Below are positions 1 through 9,749 of a DNA stretch of 64,000 nucleotides, piece by piece. The notes beneath the pieces were generated by a model. It had not been told where the DNA came from. It saw only the letters and a program-made list of their open reading frames with translations, and did not search any database. The DNA is from Marinobacter xestospongiae (GTDB lineage Bacteria > Pseudomonadota > Gammaproteobacteria > Pseudomonadales > Oleiphilaceae): the NCBI RefSeq assembly GCF_023156385.1, contig NZ_JAKZAK010000007.1:62001-126000 (forward strand), in the 5' to 3' direction. The first letter of the stretch is position 1, and the number at the start of each line of letters is the position of its first letter. Position numbers and translations under genes: made by a program.

Positions 1-228
1 GCTCCTTGTTGTTTTGCCGAGACCAGGGCGGAACCGTTCCACCCCGACAGATCAAGGTTTAGTGGAATCGCCGCCAAAGTCAATTACCGGCCCGGGCCCG
101 GCGCTCACAGCAATGGCGCTTTGAGCGGCTGGTCTCATTAAAACATCTGATTTGCGACGATAATTCTTACCATTGTTACATCGTGTAACGAATCCTGCGG
201 GTTCGCTGCATGGGCATGACTCCACAAC

Positions 229-254
229 GATCCACAACAACGATCCACAACAAC
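229..254. repeat. 13-bp tandem duplication in the leader of the TatT-like gene
   Basis: The unit GATCCACAACAAC occurs twice head to tail (229-241 and 242-254), and a related TCCACAAC begins at 221. It lies 20-45 bases upstream of the chosen ATG at 276, so it sits in the probable 5' leader. Function is unknown. The rest of 1-275 shows no convincing gene; it contains AT-rich promoter-like sequence around 140-190. Confidence 0.6.
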
Positions 255-275
255 AACGTAAAAGGTGATACAGCT

Positions 276-1340
276 ATGACGGCTCTCCAGGGCTTCGTAC
301 AACGTTCCGGTCGCGGGTTTGCACGACTCCGCGGTGTGGCCGCCAGCGTCGCAGTCAGCCTGGCATTGGGTGGCTGTGGGGTGGTCAATAACATGATCTA
401 CAAGACCACTGGCGATGTCATGCAGGGCTTTGCCAAGAGCCATACCGTGCCCTACCTGCTGGAATCCCAGGATCTGGCCATGGGCTGTGCCATGAGTCAG
501 GCCACCGCGCCGCTGCTGATGTCCTTCGGCCGGGTCACCTCCGAGCCGGACCAGCTGGCGGTGATGCTGTACCTCACCTCCGGCGCCTGCATCGAGGAGC
601 AGGCGCGGGAGTACGAACTGCAGGGGCTGGCGCAGCTGCGGGCGATGTCGGCCGAGGGAGCGGAAGACGCCATGATCCGCCAGAAGCGCGCCTACGCGCT
701 GGCTTCCGAGCGTTACTTCAAGGGCTGGCAGCACCACAACGCGTTCTATGGCAAGCCGGACGAGAGCGAATGCCCGGATTTTGACGAGGACCTGGACGAG
801 TTCGTCTACTTCGCCGGCCTGCTGACCGGGTTGCAGGCGCTCAATGCCGAGATTCAGTCAACCTCCTCCATTGGCGTTCCCAAAAACGTCGGCTCCACCG
901 TCGCCAGGGCCACCAGCTGTCTCGACAACGACAAGTGGTGGGGTGCCCCGATGGCGCTGCGGGCCACGGTCTGGGCGATGATCCCCGGTGCCCTGCCACA
1001 GGGTGAGGATGCCTTCCACCGACTGGAAATTGCTGACCGCCAGGGGGAACAGGCCGGCGTTCGCATCAGCCATGTGTTCCATGCCATGGCGGCGATGAAC
1101 CGGGGCGACACCGAGCGCCTGCGGGGCATCATCCGCAGCCACGCCGAGTCCATCAAGGAAACGCCGTCCAGCGACCAGTGGCGCATGGTGGATGCCATGG
1201 CGACTCAACTGATTGTGGCGATGTCCGATCGCATGTGGATGGAGAATACCGGCCATCGCACACCGTTTGGCCAGCTCGGAACCTTCTGGGATGACCAGCC
1301 GGAAGCCACCGAAGTCATGGATCTGGATGATCTGCTGTAA
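276..1340 (+). CDS. TRAP transporter T-component (TatT-like) lipoprotein
   Basis: Predicted 354-aa lipoprotein. The start at 276 is preferred because AAAGGTG lies just upstream and it gives a signal peptide ending in a lipobox (ALGGC, lipid-anchored Cys34). An upstream in-frame ATG at 210 is possible but has no ribosome binding site. The helical, repeat-rich body resembles the TRAP transporter T-component family (TatT, treponemal Tp0956 type), periplasmic TPR-like partners of TRAP solute-binding proteins. It ends 27 bases before a TRAP permease gene on the same strand, which supports the call. The matching DctP-type binding protein would be expected upstream, outside the window. The family call rests partly on context; a generic lipoprotein is the alternative. 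Confidence 0.6.
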   Translation: MTALQGFVQRSGRGFARLRGVAASVAVSLALGGCGVVNNMIYKTTGDVMQGFAKSHTVPYLLESQDLAMGCAMSQATAPLLMSFGRVTSEPDQLAVMLYLTSGACIEEQAREYELQGLAQLRAMSAEGAEDAMIRQKRAYALASERYFKGWQHHNAFYGKPDESECPDFDEDLDEFVYFAGLLTGLQALNAEIQSTSSIGVPKNVGSTVARATSCLDNDKWWGAPMALRATVWAMIPGALPQGEDAFHRLEIADRQGEQAGVRISHVFHAMAAMNRGDTERLRGIIRSHAESIKETPSSDQWRMVDAMATQLIVAMSDRMWMENTGHRTPFGQLGTFWDDQPEATEVMDLDDLL

Positions 1341-1367
1341 TTCCACGAGTCTGCCGAGTTCCACACT

Positions 1368-3431
1368 ATGTCTGCACTAACCCTGAACCGCAGTGGCCGG
1401 GAGTGGTTTTCCTCCCTGCCGGCCTGCCTCCTGCTGCTGGCGGTCGTGCTGTTTTCGACCTCCAGTGACATTCACAACCAGATGCTTCGTCTTGGCGAGC
1501 AGTTCTGGACCGGTTACTACAAGCTGCGGGTGGACATTGCACCGCCGGAATGCAATCCCAGCCGGGACATCGATGCCGCGGTGGCGGCGGAACTGGCCAA
1601 GGAGAGCGACCTGGGGGATATGGCGGCGCTGCTGGGCAGTGTCGAGAAGGACCCGGCGGACGTCCGGCGCTCCATTGAGCGCTCGGTGGCGGACTGCCAG
1701 GCGAGTCACGCCAGTTACCAGCAGCTGCGGGATCAGCTGACACCAACGGTGAAGGCCTATCGGGCGGTGGAGCTGTTCGTCGCCGATGTCATCGCCCTGG
1801 GGCTGGAGTCCCAGCGCTATATCCTCATTGTGGTGGTGATGCTATGTGCAGTGACCGCCACCCTGACCCGGCACCACATCGCCATGCGGCCGATGGAGAC
1901 CCGGCTCGACTACACCGTCTCGCTGACCCTGCAGACCATCGCCAATGCCATGCTGCTGGGTTCCAGCGTGATCTTCCGCCAGACCACACTGGCGTCCGAG
2001 GCAGCGGTGTCGGCGGAGGAAATGATGCTGCACAACCTGTGGATCACCGGCTTCGCTGCGCTGACCCTGGCCAGCCTGTACCGGCTGTTCCGGGTGCCGG
2101 CTGACCTGGCGGACGGTGGTAGCCTCAACAAGGCCCTGCTGGCGGTGCCGCTGTATACGGTGATGTGCCTGATTTCCGGGACCTATTTCGGACTGATCGG
2201 ACACGCCTCGGGGATCGGTATCTACCTCGGCAAGATGATGGAACTGTCCGACATGTTCCTCAACGTCGGGCTCTACGTCTGGGTCGGGATGATGCTCAAG
2301 CAGACCCGGTTGGCGACCCTGGTGTTCAACGTATTCCGGCCCTGGCGTCTGCCGCCAGAGATGCTGGCGGTGGTGGCGGTCCTGGTGGCGGCGATACCGA
2401 CGGCCTACACCGGGGCCTCGGGGATCTTCGTCATTGCTGCCGGTGCGGTGATCTACAGTGAGCTGCGGGCGGCCGGTGCCCGCCGTCAGCTGGCACTGGC
2501 GGCCACCGCCATGTCCGGGTCACTGGGGGTGGTGTTACGGCCCTGCCTGCTGGTGGTGGTGATTGCCTACCTGAACCGGGAAGTGACCACCGACGAGCTG
2601 TTCGGCTGGGGTATCTGGGTATTCGTACTGACGGCGGTGATGTTCACCGCTGTGGCGCTGGCGGTCAATCGCCAGAGCCGCTTCGAGCTGGCACCGGCCA
2701 GCGAGGCCTGGCCCGCCACCCTGGCGGCGCTGCGGTCATTGCTGCCATACGTGGCGGTGATTGTGGCGGTGGTGCTGTTCTATCGCTGGGCTCTGGACGT
2801 ACGGATGGACGAGTTCTCGGCGCCGCGGCTACTGCCGGTGATCCTGCTGGCGATCCTGGTGTTTGAGCATATCAGCCTCAAGGGCCGCAGCCACCGCGAT
2901 GCGGAAGGGCTGGAGGTCAACCACCAGGGCCTGGAGCGCAGTGTCCGCACCGCCACCAATGACACCACCGCGGAGATCGGTGCGCTGTTGCTGCTGCTGG
3001 GCCTGTCGGTAAGCATTGGCGGGGTGATCGAGCGCTCCCACCTGATGGAAACCTTCCCCCAGTCCTTCGACAGCGCCTGGTCGGCAATGCTGCTGATGGT
3101 GGTGATCCTGGTGGTCCTGGGGATGATCATGGACGCCTTTGGCGCAGTGATCCTGGTTTCCGCCACCGTGGCCACCATCGCCTACGGCAGCGGCATCCAC
3201 CCGATCCATTTCTGGATGGTCACCCTGGTGGCGTTCGAACTGGGCTACCTCAGCCCGCCGGTGGCGCTCAACCACCTGCTCACCCGCCAGGTGGTGGGGG
3301 AAGCGGAGGTGACCGCGGCCCAGCAGGAAGGCGGCACCTTCTACCAGCGCCATGAGCGCATCATCATGCCGCTGATCGCCATGGGCCTGTCGTTGTTGCT
3401 GGTGGCCTTCGTACCCCTGCTGTTCTACTGA
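1368..3431 (+). CDS. TRAP transporter fused permease (DctQ-DctM type)
   Basis: 687-aa polytopic membrane protein. Residues 1-30 form one membrane segment, followed by a soluble, probably periplasmic stretch of about 100 residues containing two Cys (about residues 63 and 109). Four small-subunit-like segments come next (about 140-270). From about residue 320 the protein looks like the DctM large permease, with a TGASGIF loop, a second half from about 450 and many TM helices to the C-terminus. It should move an organic acid in with sodium, using a periplasmic binding protein not in this window. The upstream TatT-like lipoprotein lies 27 bases away and is probably co-transcribed. The substrate cannot be predicted. 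The long loop after the first helix is unusual for fused TRAP permeases. Confidence 0.8.
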   Translation: MSALTLNRSGREWFSSLPACLLLLAVVLFSTSSDIHNQMLRLGEQFWTGYYKLRVDIAPPECNPSRDIDAAVAAELAKESDLGDMAALLGSVEKDPADVRRSIERSVADCQASHASYQQLRDQLTPTVKAYRAVELFVADVIALGLESQRYILIVVVMLCAVTATLTRHHIAMRPMETRLDYTVSLTLQTIANAMLLGSSVIFRQTTLASEAAVSAEEMMLHNLWITGFAALTLASLYRLFRVPADLADGGSLNKALLAVPLYTVMCLISGTYFGLIGHASGIGIYLGKMMELSDMFLNVGLYVWVGMMLKQTRLATLVFNVFRPWRLPPEMLAVVAVLVAAIPTAYTGASGIFVIAAGAVIYSELRAAGARRQLALAATAMSGSLGVVLRPCLLVVVIAYLNREVTTDELFGWGIWVFVLTAVMFTAVALAVNRQSRFELAPASEAWPATLAALRSLLPYVAVIVAVVLFYRWALDVRMDEFSAPRLLPVILLAILVFEHISLKGRSHRDAEGLEVNHQGLERSVRTATNDTTAEIGALLLLLGLSVSIGGVIERSHLMETFPQSFDSAWSAMLLMVVILVVLGMIMDAFGAVILVSATVATIAYGSGIHPIHFWMVTLVAFELGYLSPPVALNHLLTRQVVGEAEVTAAQQEGGTFYQRHERIIMPLIAMGLSLLLVAFVPLLFY

Positions 3432-3435
3432 CGGC

Positions 3436-4599
3436 TCAGCAGAACGCCTGCAGGCCGGTCTGTCCACGCCCAAGGATCAGGGCGTGGACATCGTGGGTGC
3501 CTTCGTAGGTGTTCACCGCCTCCAGGTTCATGGCGTGACGGATCACGTGGTATTCGTCGCAGATGCCGTTGCCGCCGTGCAGGTCCCGCGCCACCCGGGC
3601 GATGTCCAGGGCCTTGCCACAGTTGTTGCGTTTGAGCAACGACACCGCATCCGCAGACGCCTCCCCCTGATCCATCAGCCGGCCCAGTTGCAGCACCGCC
3701 TGCAGGCCAAGGGTGATCTCGGTCTGCATGTCCACCAGCTTCTTCTGCACCAGTTGATTGGCCGCCAGCGGGCGGCCGAACTGGTGCCGCTCCAGGGTGT
3801 ACTGACGGGCCGCATGCCAGCAGAACTCGGCCGCCCCCAGCACGCCCCAGCAGATGCCGAAGCGGGCCTTGGTGAGGCAGCTCAGGGGACCCTTCAGGCC
3901 CTGCACCTGGAGCCGGTTCTCCTCCGGTACGAACACCTCGTCCATAAAGATGGAGCCGGTCTCCGAGGCCCGCAGCGAGAACTTGCCGTCGATGGCGGGG
4001 GTCTCCAGGCCATCGCTGCCGCGCTCAATCACGAATCCGCAGACTTCGCCGTCGAGCTTGCCCCAGACCACCAGCACATCGGCGATGGGGGCATTGGTGA
4101 TCCAGGTCTTGGCGCCACTGAGCCGGTAGCCGCCTTCCACCGCCCGGGCCCGGGTTTCCATGCCGCCGGGGTCGGAGCCGTGATTGGGTTCGGTGAGACC
4201 AAAGCAGCCCACTTTTTCGCCGCTGGCCAGCAATGGCAGCAGCCGCTGTTTGAGGGCCTCCTGGCCGTAGCGCTGGATCGGATACATCACCAGCGACGAC
4301 TGCACGCTCAGGGCGGAGCGATAGGCCGAATCCACCCGCTCGACCTCCCGTGCAATCAGACCGTAGCTGACGTGGCTGAGACCCGGGCCGCCGTACTCCT
4401 GCGGTACCGTGGCACCCAGCATGCCCTGTTCGCCCATCTTCAGGAACAGGTTGCGATCAAAGCGCTCGTGACGATTGGCCGCAGTGATGCCGGGCATCAG
4501 CTGCTGGTCGCAGAAAGCGCGGACACTGTCCCGAACCTGGCGTTCGGTGGTGTCGAGTTGGCGGTCGAATAGCAGCAGGTCGTCCCAGGGGGCAGCCAT
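3436..4599 (-). CDS. gcdH: Glutaryl-CoA dehydrogenase
   Basis: 387-aa FAD-dependent acyl-CoA dehydrogenase, full length for the family. It should oxidise and decarboxylate glutaryl-CoA to crotonyl-CoA in lysine/tryptophan/glutarate breakdown. Diagnostic features are the substrate-binding Arg in [13 protein letters not shown] (about residues 92-104), the FAD-contact segment [13 protein letters not shown] (about 133-145) and the C-terminal [15 protein letters not shown], which carries the catalytic Glu of the GCDH subgroup. GAGGAC precedes the ATG. The gene converges on the TRAP permease (4 bases between stops). A TetR regulator lies upstream on the same strand and may control it. No LysR-type GcdR neighbour is present. 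Confidence 0.92.
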   Translation of the reverse strand: MAAPWDDLLLFDRQLDTTERQVRDSVRAFCDQQLMPGITAANRHERFDRNLFLKMGEQGMLGATVPQEYGGPGLSHVSYGLIAREVERVDSAYRSALSVQSSLVMYPIQRYGQEALKQRLLPLLASGEKVGCFGLTEPNHGSDPGGMETRARAVEGGYRLSGAKTWITNAPIADVLVVWGKLDGEVCGFVIERGSDGLETPAIDGKFSLRASETGSIFMDEVFVPEENRLQVQGLKGPLSCLTKARFGICWGVLGAAEFCWHAARQYTLERHQFGRPLAANQLVQKKLVDMQTEITLGLQAVLQLGRLMDQGEASADAVSLLKRNNCGKALDIARVARDLHGGNGICDEYHVIRHAMNLEAVNTYEGTHDVHALILGRGQTGLQAFC

Positions 4600-4741
4600 A
4601 ATGAGGTCCTCTCGCGGTCGGTCGGATGTGGGGTGGCTGGCGTCTCGGCTTGGGTGCCGATTTGCGTGTCGACAGGGGGCCGGCCGCCAGCGGGTCTGGA
4701 GCTATCATAGCGATGCCGGCGGGGCCGGGGGAAGCGTTGGC

Positions 4742-5335
4742 TCAGGCCGCTGCGGTCTGGCCGCCGAGCAGGATGCGCACCGCGGTGCAGGCATCCTCGA
4801 GCTCCTCGTCGCGGGGAGGGCGTCCGCTGATGATGTCGCTGTAGAGACAGGACTCTGCCAGTCGCACGATAAAGTAAGCCAGGCTGCCAATGCCCATGGC
4901 CGGGGTCAGTTGGCCCCGATCCACCTGGTCCTGGAGGATACCGGCAAAGGCGTCCACGGTGCGGCTGTGCAGTGGCGACTGGGAGGAGGTGAGAATGCGC
5001 AGGGCGTACTCCGGGTCCTGGCCGATAAAGCGCTGCAGGGGCTGGGAGTGCAGCAGGGTGGCGTTGATGTGGCGATAAACGCCCACCACATAGTCGACGC
5101 CCTGGCCCGGGGTTCTGGCCTGGGCCTCCTGACACAGTTCGTTGTACAGGGTCCACAGCGCCTCGCCCAGCAGCTTGTCCTTGCTGCCGACCCAGCGGAA
5201 CAGAGTGGCCCGGCCGATGTTGAGTTCCGACGCCAGTTCCGCCAGGTGTATGCGGCGGCCTTTGACCCAGTGGCGGCGGGCACAGCGGATGGCATCGGCA
5301 GGGGTCACCCGGGGCGGGGTTGGCTTCTCGGACAC
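4742..5335 (-). CDS. TetR-family transcriptional regulator (QsdR-like)
   Basis: 197 aa from a GTG start at 5335, chosen because AAGAGG lies 5-10 bases upstream and the N-terminus then leads directly into the DNA-binding domain. The frame stays open for another 250 codons, but that part overlaps the opposite-strand response regulator and is not real. The helix-turn-helix is LAELASELNIGRATLFRWVG (about residues 31-50). The C-terminal ligand domain resembles the QsdR-type TetR subgroup, recognised from general pattern only. It lies between gcdH (142 bases downstream, same strand) and a divergent two-component system, so either could be its target. Confidence 0.8.
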   Translation of the reverse strand: MSEKPTPPRVTPADAIRCARRHWVKGRRIHLAELASELNIGRATLFRWVGSKDKLLGEALWTLYNELCQEAQARTPGQGVDYVVGVYRHINATLLHSQPLQRFIGQDPEYALRILTSSQSPLHSRTVDAFAGILQDQVDRGQLTPAMGIGSLAYFIVRLAESCLYSDIISGRPPRDEELEDACTAVRILLGGQTAAA

Positions 5336-5392
5336 GCGAACCTCTTGTTGGACGTTGCTGGCATTGTAGCCACAACCGTCAGGCGCCGCCAC

Positions 5393-5454
5393 GGTGGCAC
5401 CTGGCGTGATGGATTTGTGAAGTCTGGCACTTACACTGTGTTCAGGGTGCCACC
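5393..5454. promoter_or_regulatory. Inverted repeat in the TetR/response-regulator divergent gap
   Basis: GGTGGCAC (5393-5400) is repeated inverted as GTGCCACC (5447-5454), 46 bases apart, between the divergent TetR gene and the two-component operon. It could be a pair of half-operators, but the spacing is long and chance is possible in GC-rich DNA. Confidence 0.25.
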
Positions 5455-5476
5455 CCGCAAGCCAGTGAGAGACAAC

Positions 5477-6178
5477 ATGAGCCGAACGGTACTGATCATC
5501 GAAGACAATCCCGGCATTGCCCAGTTGGTGCGGATGCACGTGGAGGACCTGGGCATGACCGCGGTGCACGAACCGCGGGGAGACAGTGGGCTGGCGCGTT
5601 ACCGCGCCGGTGGTGTCGACCTGGTGGTGCTGGACCTGATGCTGCCCGGGCTGGATGGCCTGTCGGTGTGCCGGGAGATCCGTCAGGACAGCGGCTATGT
5701 GCCGATCCTGATGCTGACCGCCAAGACCACCGAACTGGACCGGGTACTGGGGCTGGAAATGGGCGCCGATGACTACCTCACCAAACCGTTCAGCGTGGCG
5801 GAGCTGGCGGCCCGGATCAAGGCGCTGTTTCGGCGGGTGGATGCGCTGTCGGTAACGGCAGAGCCCGAGACCGCCAGCGACGTGATCGACAGCGACGGCC
5901 TGCACATCGACCCGACCCGCCGCAAGGTGCGCATTGCCGATGCCGAGGTGGATCTGACCGCCCGGGAGTTCGATCTGCTGTTGCACTTTGCCCGTCATCC
6001 CGGCCGGGTGTTCAGCCGGGCCCAGCTGCTGGACGCGGTCTGGGGTTACAACCACGAGGGTTACGAACACACCGTCAATACCCATATCAACCGCCTGCGC
6101 AACAAGATCGAGCGCGATCCCGCCAAACCGGACTTTATCCAGACGGTGTGGGGCGTGGGTTACCGCTTCCGGGACTGA
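5477..6178 (+). CDS. OmpR/PhoB-family response regulator
   Basis: 233-aa two-component DNA-binding regulator. The receiver domain (about residues 3-118) has acidic residues in IIEDN, phospho-acceptor Asp53 in VVLDLMLPG and the conserved Lys in DDYLTKPF. The winged-helix output domain (about 135-230) ends in the typical VWGVGYRFRD. The start at 5477 follows GTGAGAGAC; a longer open frame from 4475 antisense to TetR is rejected. The stop codon directly abuts the sensor kinase start, so the two are co-translated. With the kinase and the downstream msrAB this suggests an envelope-stress circuit, which is inference. Confidence 0.93.
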   Translation: MSRTVLIIEDNPGIAQLVRMHVEDLGMTAVHEPRGDSGLARYRAGGVDLVVLDLMLPGLDGLSVCREIRQDSGYVPILMLTAKTTELDRVLGLEMGADDYLTKPFSVAELAARIKALFRRVDALSVTAEPETASDVIDSDGLHIDPTRRKVRIADAEVDLTAREFDLLLHFARHPGRVFSRAQLLDAVWGYNHEGYEHTVNTHINRLRNKIERDPAKPDFIQTVWGVGYRFRD

Positions 6179-7654
6179 ATGATGGCCAAAACCCTATACA
6201 CCCGCCTGGCCCTGGGCCTGTTCATGCTGCTGGTGACCGTCGGTGTGCTGTACAGCGTGATCAGCTGGTACTCGCTGCGGGGCTACGTCACCTCGGTCAA
6301 TCAGCAGCTGCACCGTGATCTGGCAGCCAACCTGGTGCAGGACCGCAACCTGGTAGACGAGGGCCGGCTGAACCAGGCGGCGCTGAAGGAGCTGTTCGAT
6401 CTCTACATGACCATCAACCCCTCCATTGAAATCTACCTGCTGGACCCCCGGGGCGAGATTCTTTCCTACTCCGCCGATCCCGCCAAGATCAAGCGCAAAC
6501 GGGTATCGATGGCACCTATTCGTGCCCTGTTGGCGGACAAGGGGGCCTATCCGATTCTCGGGGATGACCCCCGCAGTCATGAGCGTCGCAAGGTGTTTTC
6601 GGTGACGCCGATTCCCTCGGCCCGTCAGCCGGAGGGCTACCTTTACGTGGTGCTGCGGGGTGAGGAATTCGATATGGCGGAAGTGATGGCCCGCAATGGT
6701 CACTTCATCGAGATGAGCGCCTGGGCGGTGGGCATCGCGTTGACGGTGGGGATGCTGGCGGGGCTGGCGGTGTTCCGGCTGCTGACCCGCCGCTTAAGCC
6801 GGCTCACCGGTCTGGTGGAGCGGTTCGAGACCGCCGACCATGGCCATCTGCCGAGTGAACGCTGGCAGCAACTGCGGCCGCAGGTTCGGGACGAGATTGA
6901 TTACCTGGGGGTGGCGTTTGATCGCATGGCGGAGCGTATCGCCAGCCAGATTGACCAGCTGCAGGAGAAAGACGCCCTGCGCCGGCGCCTGGTGGCCCAG
7001 GTGTCCCACGACCTGCGTACCCCGCTGGCGTCGATGCAGGGCTATGTGGAAAGCCTGCGAATGAAGCGCCAGAGTCTCAGTGAACAGGAGCAGGAGCAGT
7101 TTCTGGACATCGCCCTGGCCGAGGGGCGACGACTGAGCCGGCAGGTGGACGAGCTGTTTGAGCTGGCGGCGCTGGAAGCGAAGGAGAAGCGGCCCCAGCC
7201 GGAACCGTTCCCGTTGCCGGAGCTGATTCACGACGTTGCCCAGAAGCACGGCGCCAGTGCCGCTGAGAAAGGCATTACCCTTGCGGTGGCCGGTATCCAG
7301 GCGATGCCGCTGGCCTACGGTGACCTGGGTATGACCGAACGGGTGCTGGACAACCTGATCGGCAACGCCATCGAATACAGCCCCGCCGACAGCCAGGTCA
7401 CCCTGACCCTGGCCCAGCGGGATGGCCAGCTGGAGTTGGAGGTGCGCGACCAGGGACCGGGCATCCCCGATGCCGATCTGCCCCATGTCTTCGACGCCTT
7501 CTACCGCGGCGATTCCGGCAATGCGCCGGGGCATGCCGGGCTTGGGCTGGCGATCGCCAAACGCATCATGACCCTGCAGGACGGTGCGATCCGGGTTGCC
7601 AACCGGCCCAGCGGCGGCAGTGCCTTCACCATCACCCTGCCACCGGCGCACTGA
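6179..7654 (+). CDS. Sensor histidine kinase
   Basis: 491-aa membrane kinase. TM1 (about 9-30) is followed by a periplasmic sensor region of about 145 residues, TM2 (about 180-203), HAMP (about 200-260), a HisKA domain with phospho-acceptor His in QVSHDLRTPLASMQGY (about 276-291) and a HATPase with N box DNLIGNAIEYSP, G1 DQGPGIP and G2 GHAGLGLAIAK. It starts right after the regulator stop (ATGATG, either ATG possible). The sensor domain has no signature I can tie to a ligand. The next gene, 103 bases on, encodes an exported methionine sulfoxide reductase, which hints at oxidant sensing. Confidence 0.93.
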   Translation: MMAKTLYTRLALGLFMLLVTVGVLYSVISWYSLRGYVTSVNQQLHRDLAANLVQDRNLVDEGRLNQAALKELFDLYMTINPSIEIYLLDPRGEILSYSADPAKIKRKRVSMAPIRALLADKGAYPILGDDPRSHERRKVFSVTPIPSARQPEGYLYVVLRGEEFDMAEVMARNGHFIEMSAWAVGIALTVGMLAGLAVFRLLTRRLSRLTGLVERFETADHGHLPSERWQQLRPQVRDEIDYLGVAFDRMAERIASQIDQLQEKDALRRRLVAQVSHDLRTPLASMQGYVESLRMKRQSLSEQEQEQFLDIALAEGRRLSRQVDELFELAALEAKEKRPQPEPFPLPELIHDVAQKHGASAAEKGITLAVAGIQAMPLAYGDLGMTERVLDNLIGNAIEYSPADSQVTLTLAQRDGQLELEVRDQGPGIPDADLPHVFDAFYRGDSGNAPGHAGLGLAIAKRIMTLQDGAIRVANRPSGGSAFTITLPPAH

Positions 7655-7757
7655 ACGGAAGCTGTGATGAATTCGTAACAAACCCCAGACGTTGCCGTGA
7701 ATCTTTCCGGGCACAGTGACTCCAACCAGTAACCAGTTGGGTATGAGAGGTAACAGT

Positions 7758-8915
7758 ATGAAACGCATTGTGCAGAGTTCCGCCCTGGCGCTTGGGCTGG
7801 CGGCCGCTGGCTGGGCCTTCAGTGCCAGTGCCCCCAACCCGCCCACCTCCGAGTACGCCCCGACCGACGAGGGGCTGGCCATTGCCACCTTCGCCGGCGG
7901 CTGCTTCTGGTGTGTGGAAGCGGGCTTTGAAAAACTGCCGGGGGTGGTGGAAGCCGTTTCCGGCTATACCGGCGGTGACGAGGCCAACCCCGATTACCAG
8001 CAGGTGTCCTCCGGCCGTACCGGCCACACCGAAGCGGTGCAGGTGTACTACGACCCCGAGGTGATCACCTATCAGGGGCTACTGCAGGGCCTGTGGCGGA
8101 TGATGGACCCCACTGACGCCAACGGCCAGTTCGTGGACCGTGGCCAGCAATACCGCCCTGGCATTTTCTACCACGACGAGGCCCAGCGTCAGGCGGCGGA
8201 AGCGGCCAAGCAGGCGTTGATCGAGGCGGATCGCTACGACAGTCCGGTGGTCATCGACATTGCGCCGTTTCAGACCTTCTACGACGCCGAGGGCTACCAT
8301 CAGGACTACTACAAGAAGAATCCGATCCGCTACAAGTTCTACACCTTCAATTCCGGTCGCTACCAGTTCATCGATGAAGTCTGGGGTGAGGAGCGCGAGA
8401 TCGACTATGGTCAGTTCCGGCCCATGGCCGGCCCGGCCGAGGGATTCGACCCTGCCGGCTTCCAGAAACCCGGCGATGACGAACTCCGGCAACGGCTGAC
8501 GCCGCTGCAGTACCGGGTCACCCAGGAAGACGCCACCGAACGGGCGTTCAACAATACCTATTGGGATGAGAAACGGGCCGGCATTTACGTCGATGTGGTG
8601 TCCGGCGAGCCGCTGTTTTCCTCGGACGACAAGTACAAGTCCGGCACCGGCTGGCCCAGCTTCACCCGCCCCATCGAGCCCGGTGTGCTGGTGGAGCGGG
8701 AGGACAGCAGTTTCTTCATGACCCGGGTGGAAATCCGCAGCCGCTATGCCGACTCCCACCTGGGACATGTCTTTGAGGACGGTCCGGCCCCGACGGGACT
8801 GCGTTACTGCATGAACTCCGCCGCCCTGCGCTTCATTCCCCGCGAACGCATGGTTGCCGAGGGTTACGGTGACTACCTGGATCGGGTGGCCGAACCGGGT
8901 GGTACCGAAATGTAA
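7758..8915 (+). CDS. msrAB: Exported bifunctional methionine sulfoxide reductase MsrA-MsrB
   Basis: 385 aa with an N-terminal signal peptide (about residues 1-24), so it acts in the periplasm. The MsrA domain (about 42-200) carries the active-site GCFWC (catalytic Cys49). The MsrB domain (about 245-370) has SGTGWPSF and the catalytic Cys in [11 protein letters not shown]. The paired CxxC zinc motifs of many MsrBs are absent, as in PilB-type fusions. The ATG at 7758 follows GAGAGG. It should reduce both S- and R-methionine sulfoxide; the electron donor is not encoded nearby, and a PilB-like thioredoxin domain is missing. It follows a two-component system that is a candidate regulator. Confidence 0.92.
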   Translation: MKRIVQSSALALGLAAAGWAFSASAPNPPTSEYAPTDEGLAIATFAGGCFWCVEAGFEKLPGVVEAVSGYTGGDEANPDYQQVSSGRTGHTEAVQVYYDPEVITYQGLLQGLWRMMDPTDANGQFVDRGQQYRPGIFYHDEAQRQAAEAAKQALIEADRYDSPVVIDIAPFQTFYDAEGYHQDYYKKNPIRYKFYTFNSGRYQFIDEVWGEEREIDYGQFRPMAGPAEGFDPAGFQKPGDDELRQRLTPLQYRVTQEDATERAFNNTYWDEKRAGIYVDVVSGEPLFSSDDKYKSGTGWPSFTRPIEPGVLVEREDSSFFMTRVEIRSRYADSHLGHVFEDGPAPTGLRYCMNSAALRFIPRERMVAEGYGDYLDRVAEPGGTEM

Positions 8916-8923
8916 GTGGTGTC

Positions 8924-8962
8924 GCAGGGTGGGCCGACGTCAAACCGTGACGCGGCCTGCCC
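8924..8962. terminator. Hairpin between convergent msrAB and the Zn peptidase
   Basis: GGCCG-A-CGTCA (about 8932-8942) pairs with TGACG-CGGCC (8948-8957) around a 5-base loop, between two converging genes. There is no T-tract, so an intrinsic terminator is not proven. Confidence 0.35.
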
Positions 8963-9655
8963 TCAGCGAATGCTTCCCTTGAGAATGGCCAGCCACCGTC
9001 CCAACCTGAGCATGTCCATCAATGCCGCCGCAACGTAGGTCAGCGCCGCGGCCTTGAGTACCTGGCGGGCGGCGTCGTGCAGCTCGGGCGGCAGGTAGTT
9101 GCCCTTGATCAGGATCGGCATAGCCTTGTTGAAGCTGGCGTCCCACTCCAGTGGCAGAATAACCAGCTGGATCAACACCGCGACCAGCATGGCGGCCACG
9201 CCGATCACCGCCGTCAGTAGCGCGGCATGGGGTACACGGAAAATGGCGACGACCAGCGGAATGGCGAACAGCAGCGTCACGGCCAGTCGCTGGATGGTGG
9301 TGGCCAGAGGCAGGTAGCGCTGCCGCAGTCGGGTAATCGCCTCCTGGCGGTGATACTGGATGGCGTGGCCCACTTCATGGGCCGCCACCGCGACGGCGGT
9401 GACGGAGCGACCGTGGAAGACCTCATCGGAGAGTCGCACAGCTCGGTTGGCCGGGTCGTAATGATCGCCCTGCGGGGTGGTTTCCACCGTCACCCCGTGG
9501 ATCTCAAAGCGGTCGATCAGATGCTGAGCCAGCTCACCGCCGGTGCCGGGCATACTGGCGACGGGGGTGTCATGTTTGCGCATCACCCACCGGATCCACA
9601 GTTGCGGGCCGAGAATCAGCGACAGAACGAGTAGCAGGGCAAGTAGAAAAAGCAT
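8963..9655 (-). CDS. Membrane zinc metallopeptidase (YugP-like)
   Basis: 230 aa. It has an N-terminal membrane segment (about 1-20), a soluble domain with zinc motif AAHEVGHAIQ (HExxH, about residues 92-101), two hydrophobic helices (about 118-165) and a C-terminal segment AAALTYVAAALMDML. This is the YugP/PF04298 family of putative membrane proteases, whose substrates are poorly known. It converges on msrAB and is divergent from the small phosphatase-like gene. Length is normal for the family. Confidence 0.88.
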   Translation of the reverse strand: MLFLLALLLVLSLILGPQLWIRWVMRKHDTPVASMPGTGGELAQHLIDRFEIHGVTVETTPQGDHYDPANRAVRLSDEVFHGRSVTAVAVAAHEVGHAIQYHRQEAITRLRQRYLPLATTIQRLAVTLLFAIPLVVAIFRVPHAALLTAVIGVAAMLVAVLIQLVILPLEWDASFNKAMPILIKGNYLPPELHDAARQVLKAAALTYVAAALMDMLRLGRWLAILKGSIR

Positions 9656-9749
9656 GTCCGTTGCTTCGTGGTGGAGGATGGCAGAGTATACCAGCCAGCG
9701 AGGACAATTCGGGGGTTCCTCGGAGACGATTCAATTCGAGGAGTGAGCG

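Noticed and set aside
4742..6085. 447-codon open frame on the minus strand running past the TetR gene
   Set aside because: The upstream 250 codons are antisense to the response regulator and have no family features. The TetR starts at the GTG at 5335 with its own ribosome binding site.
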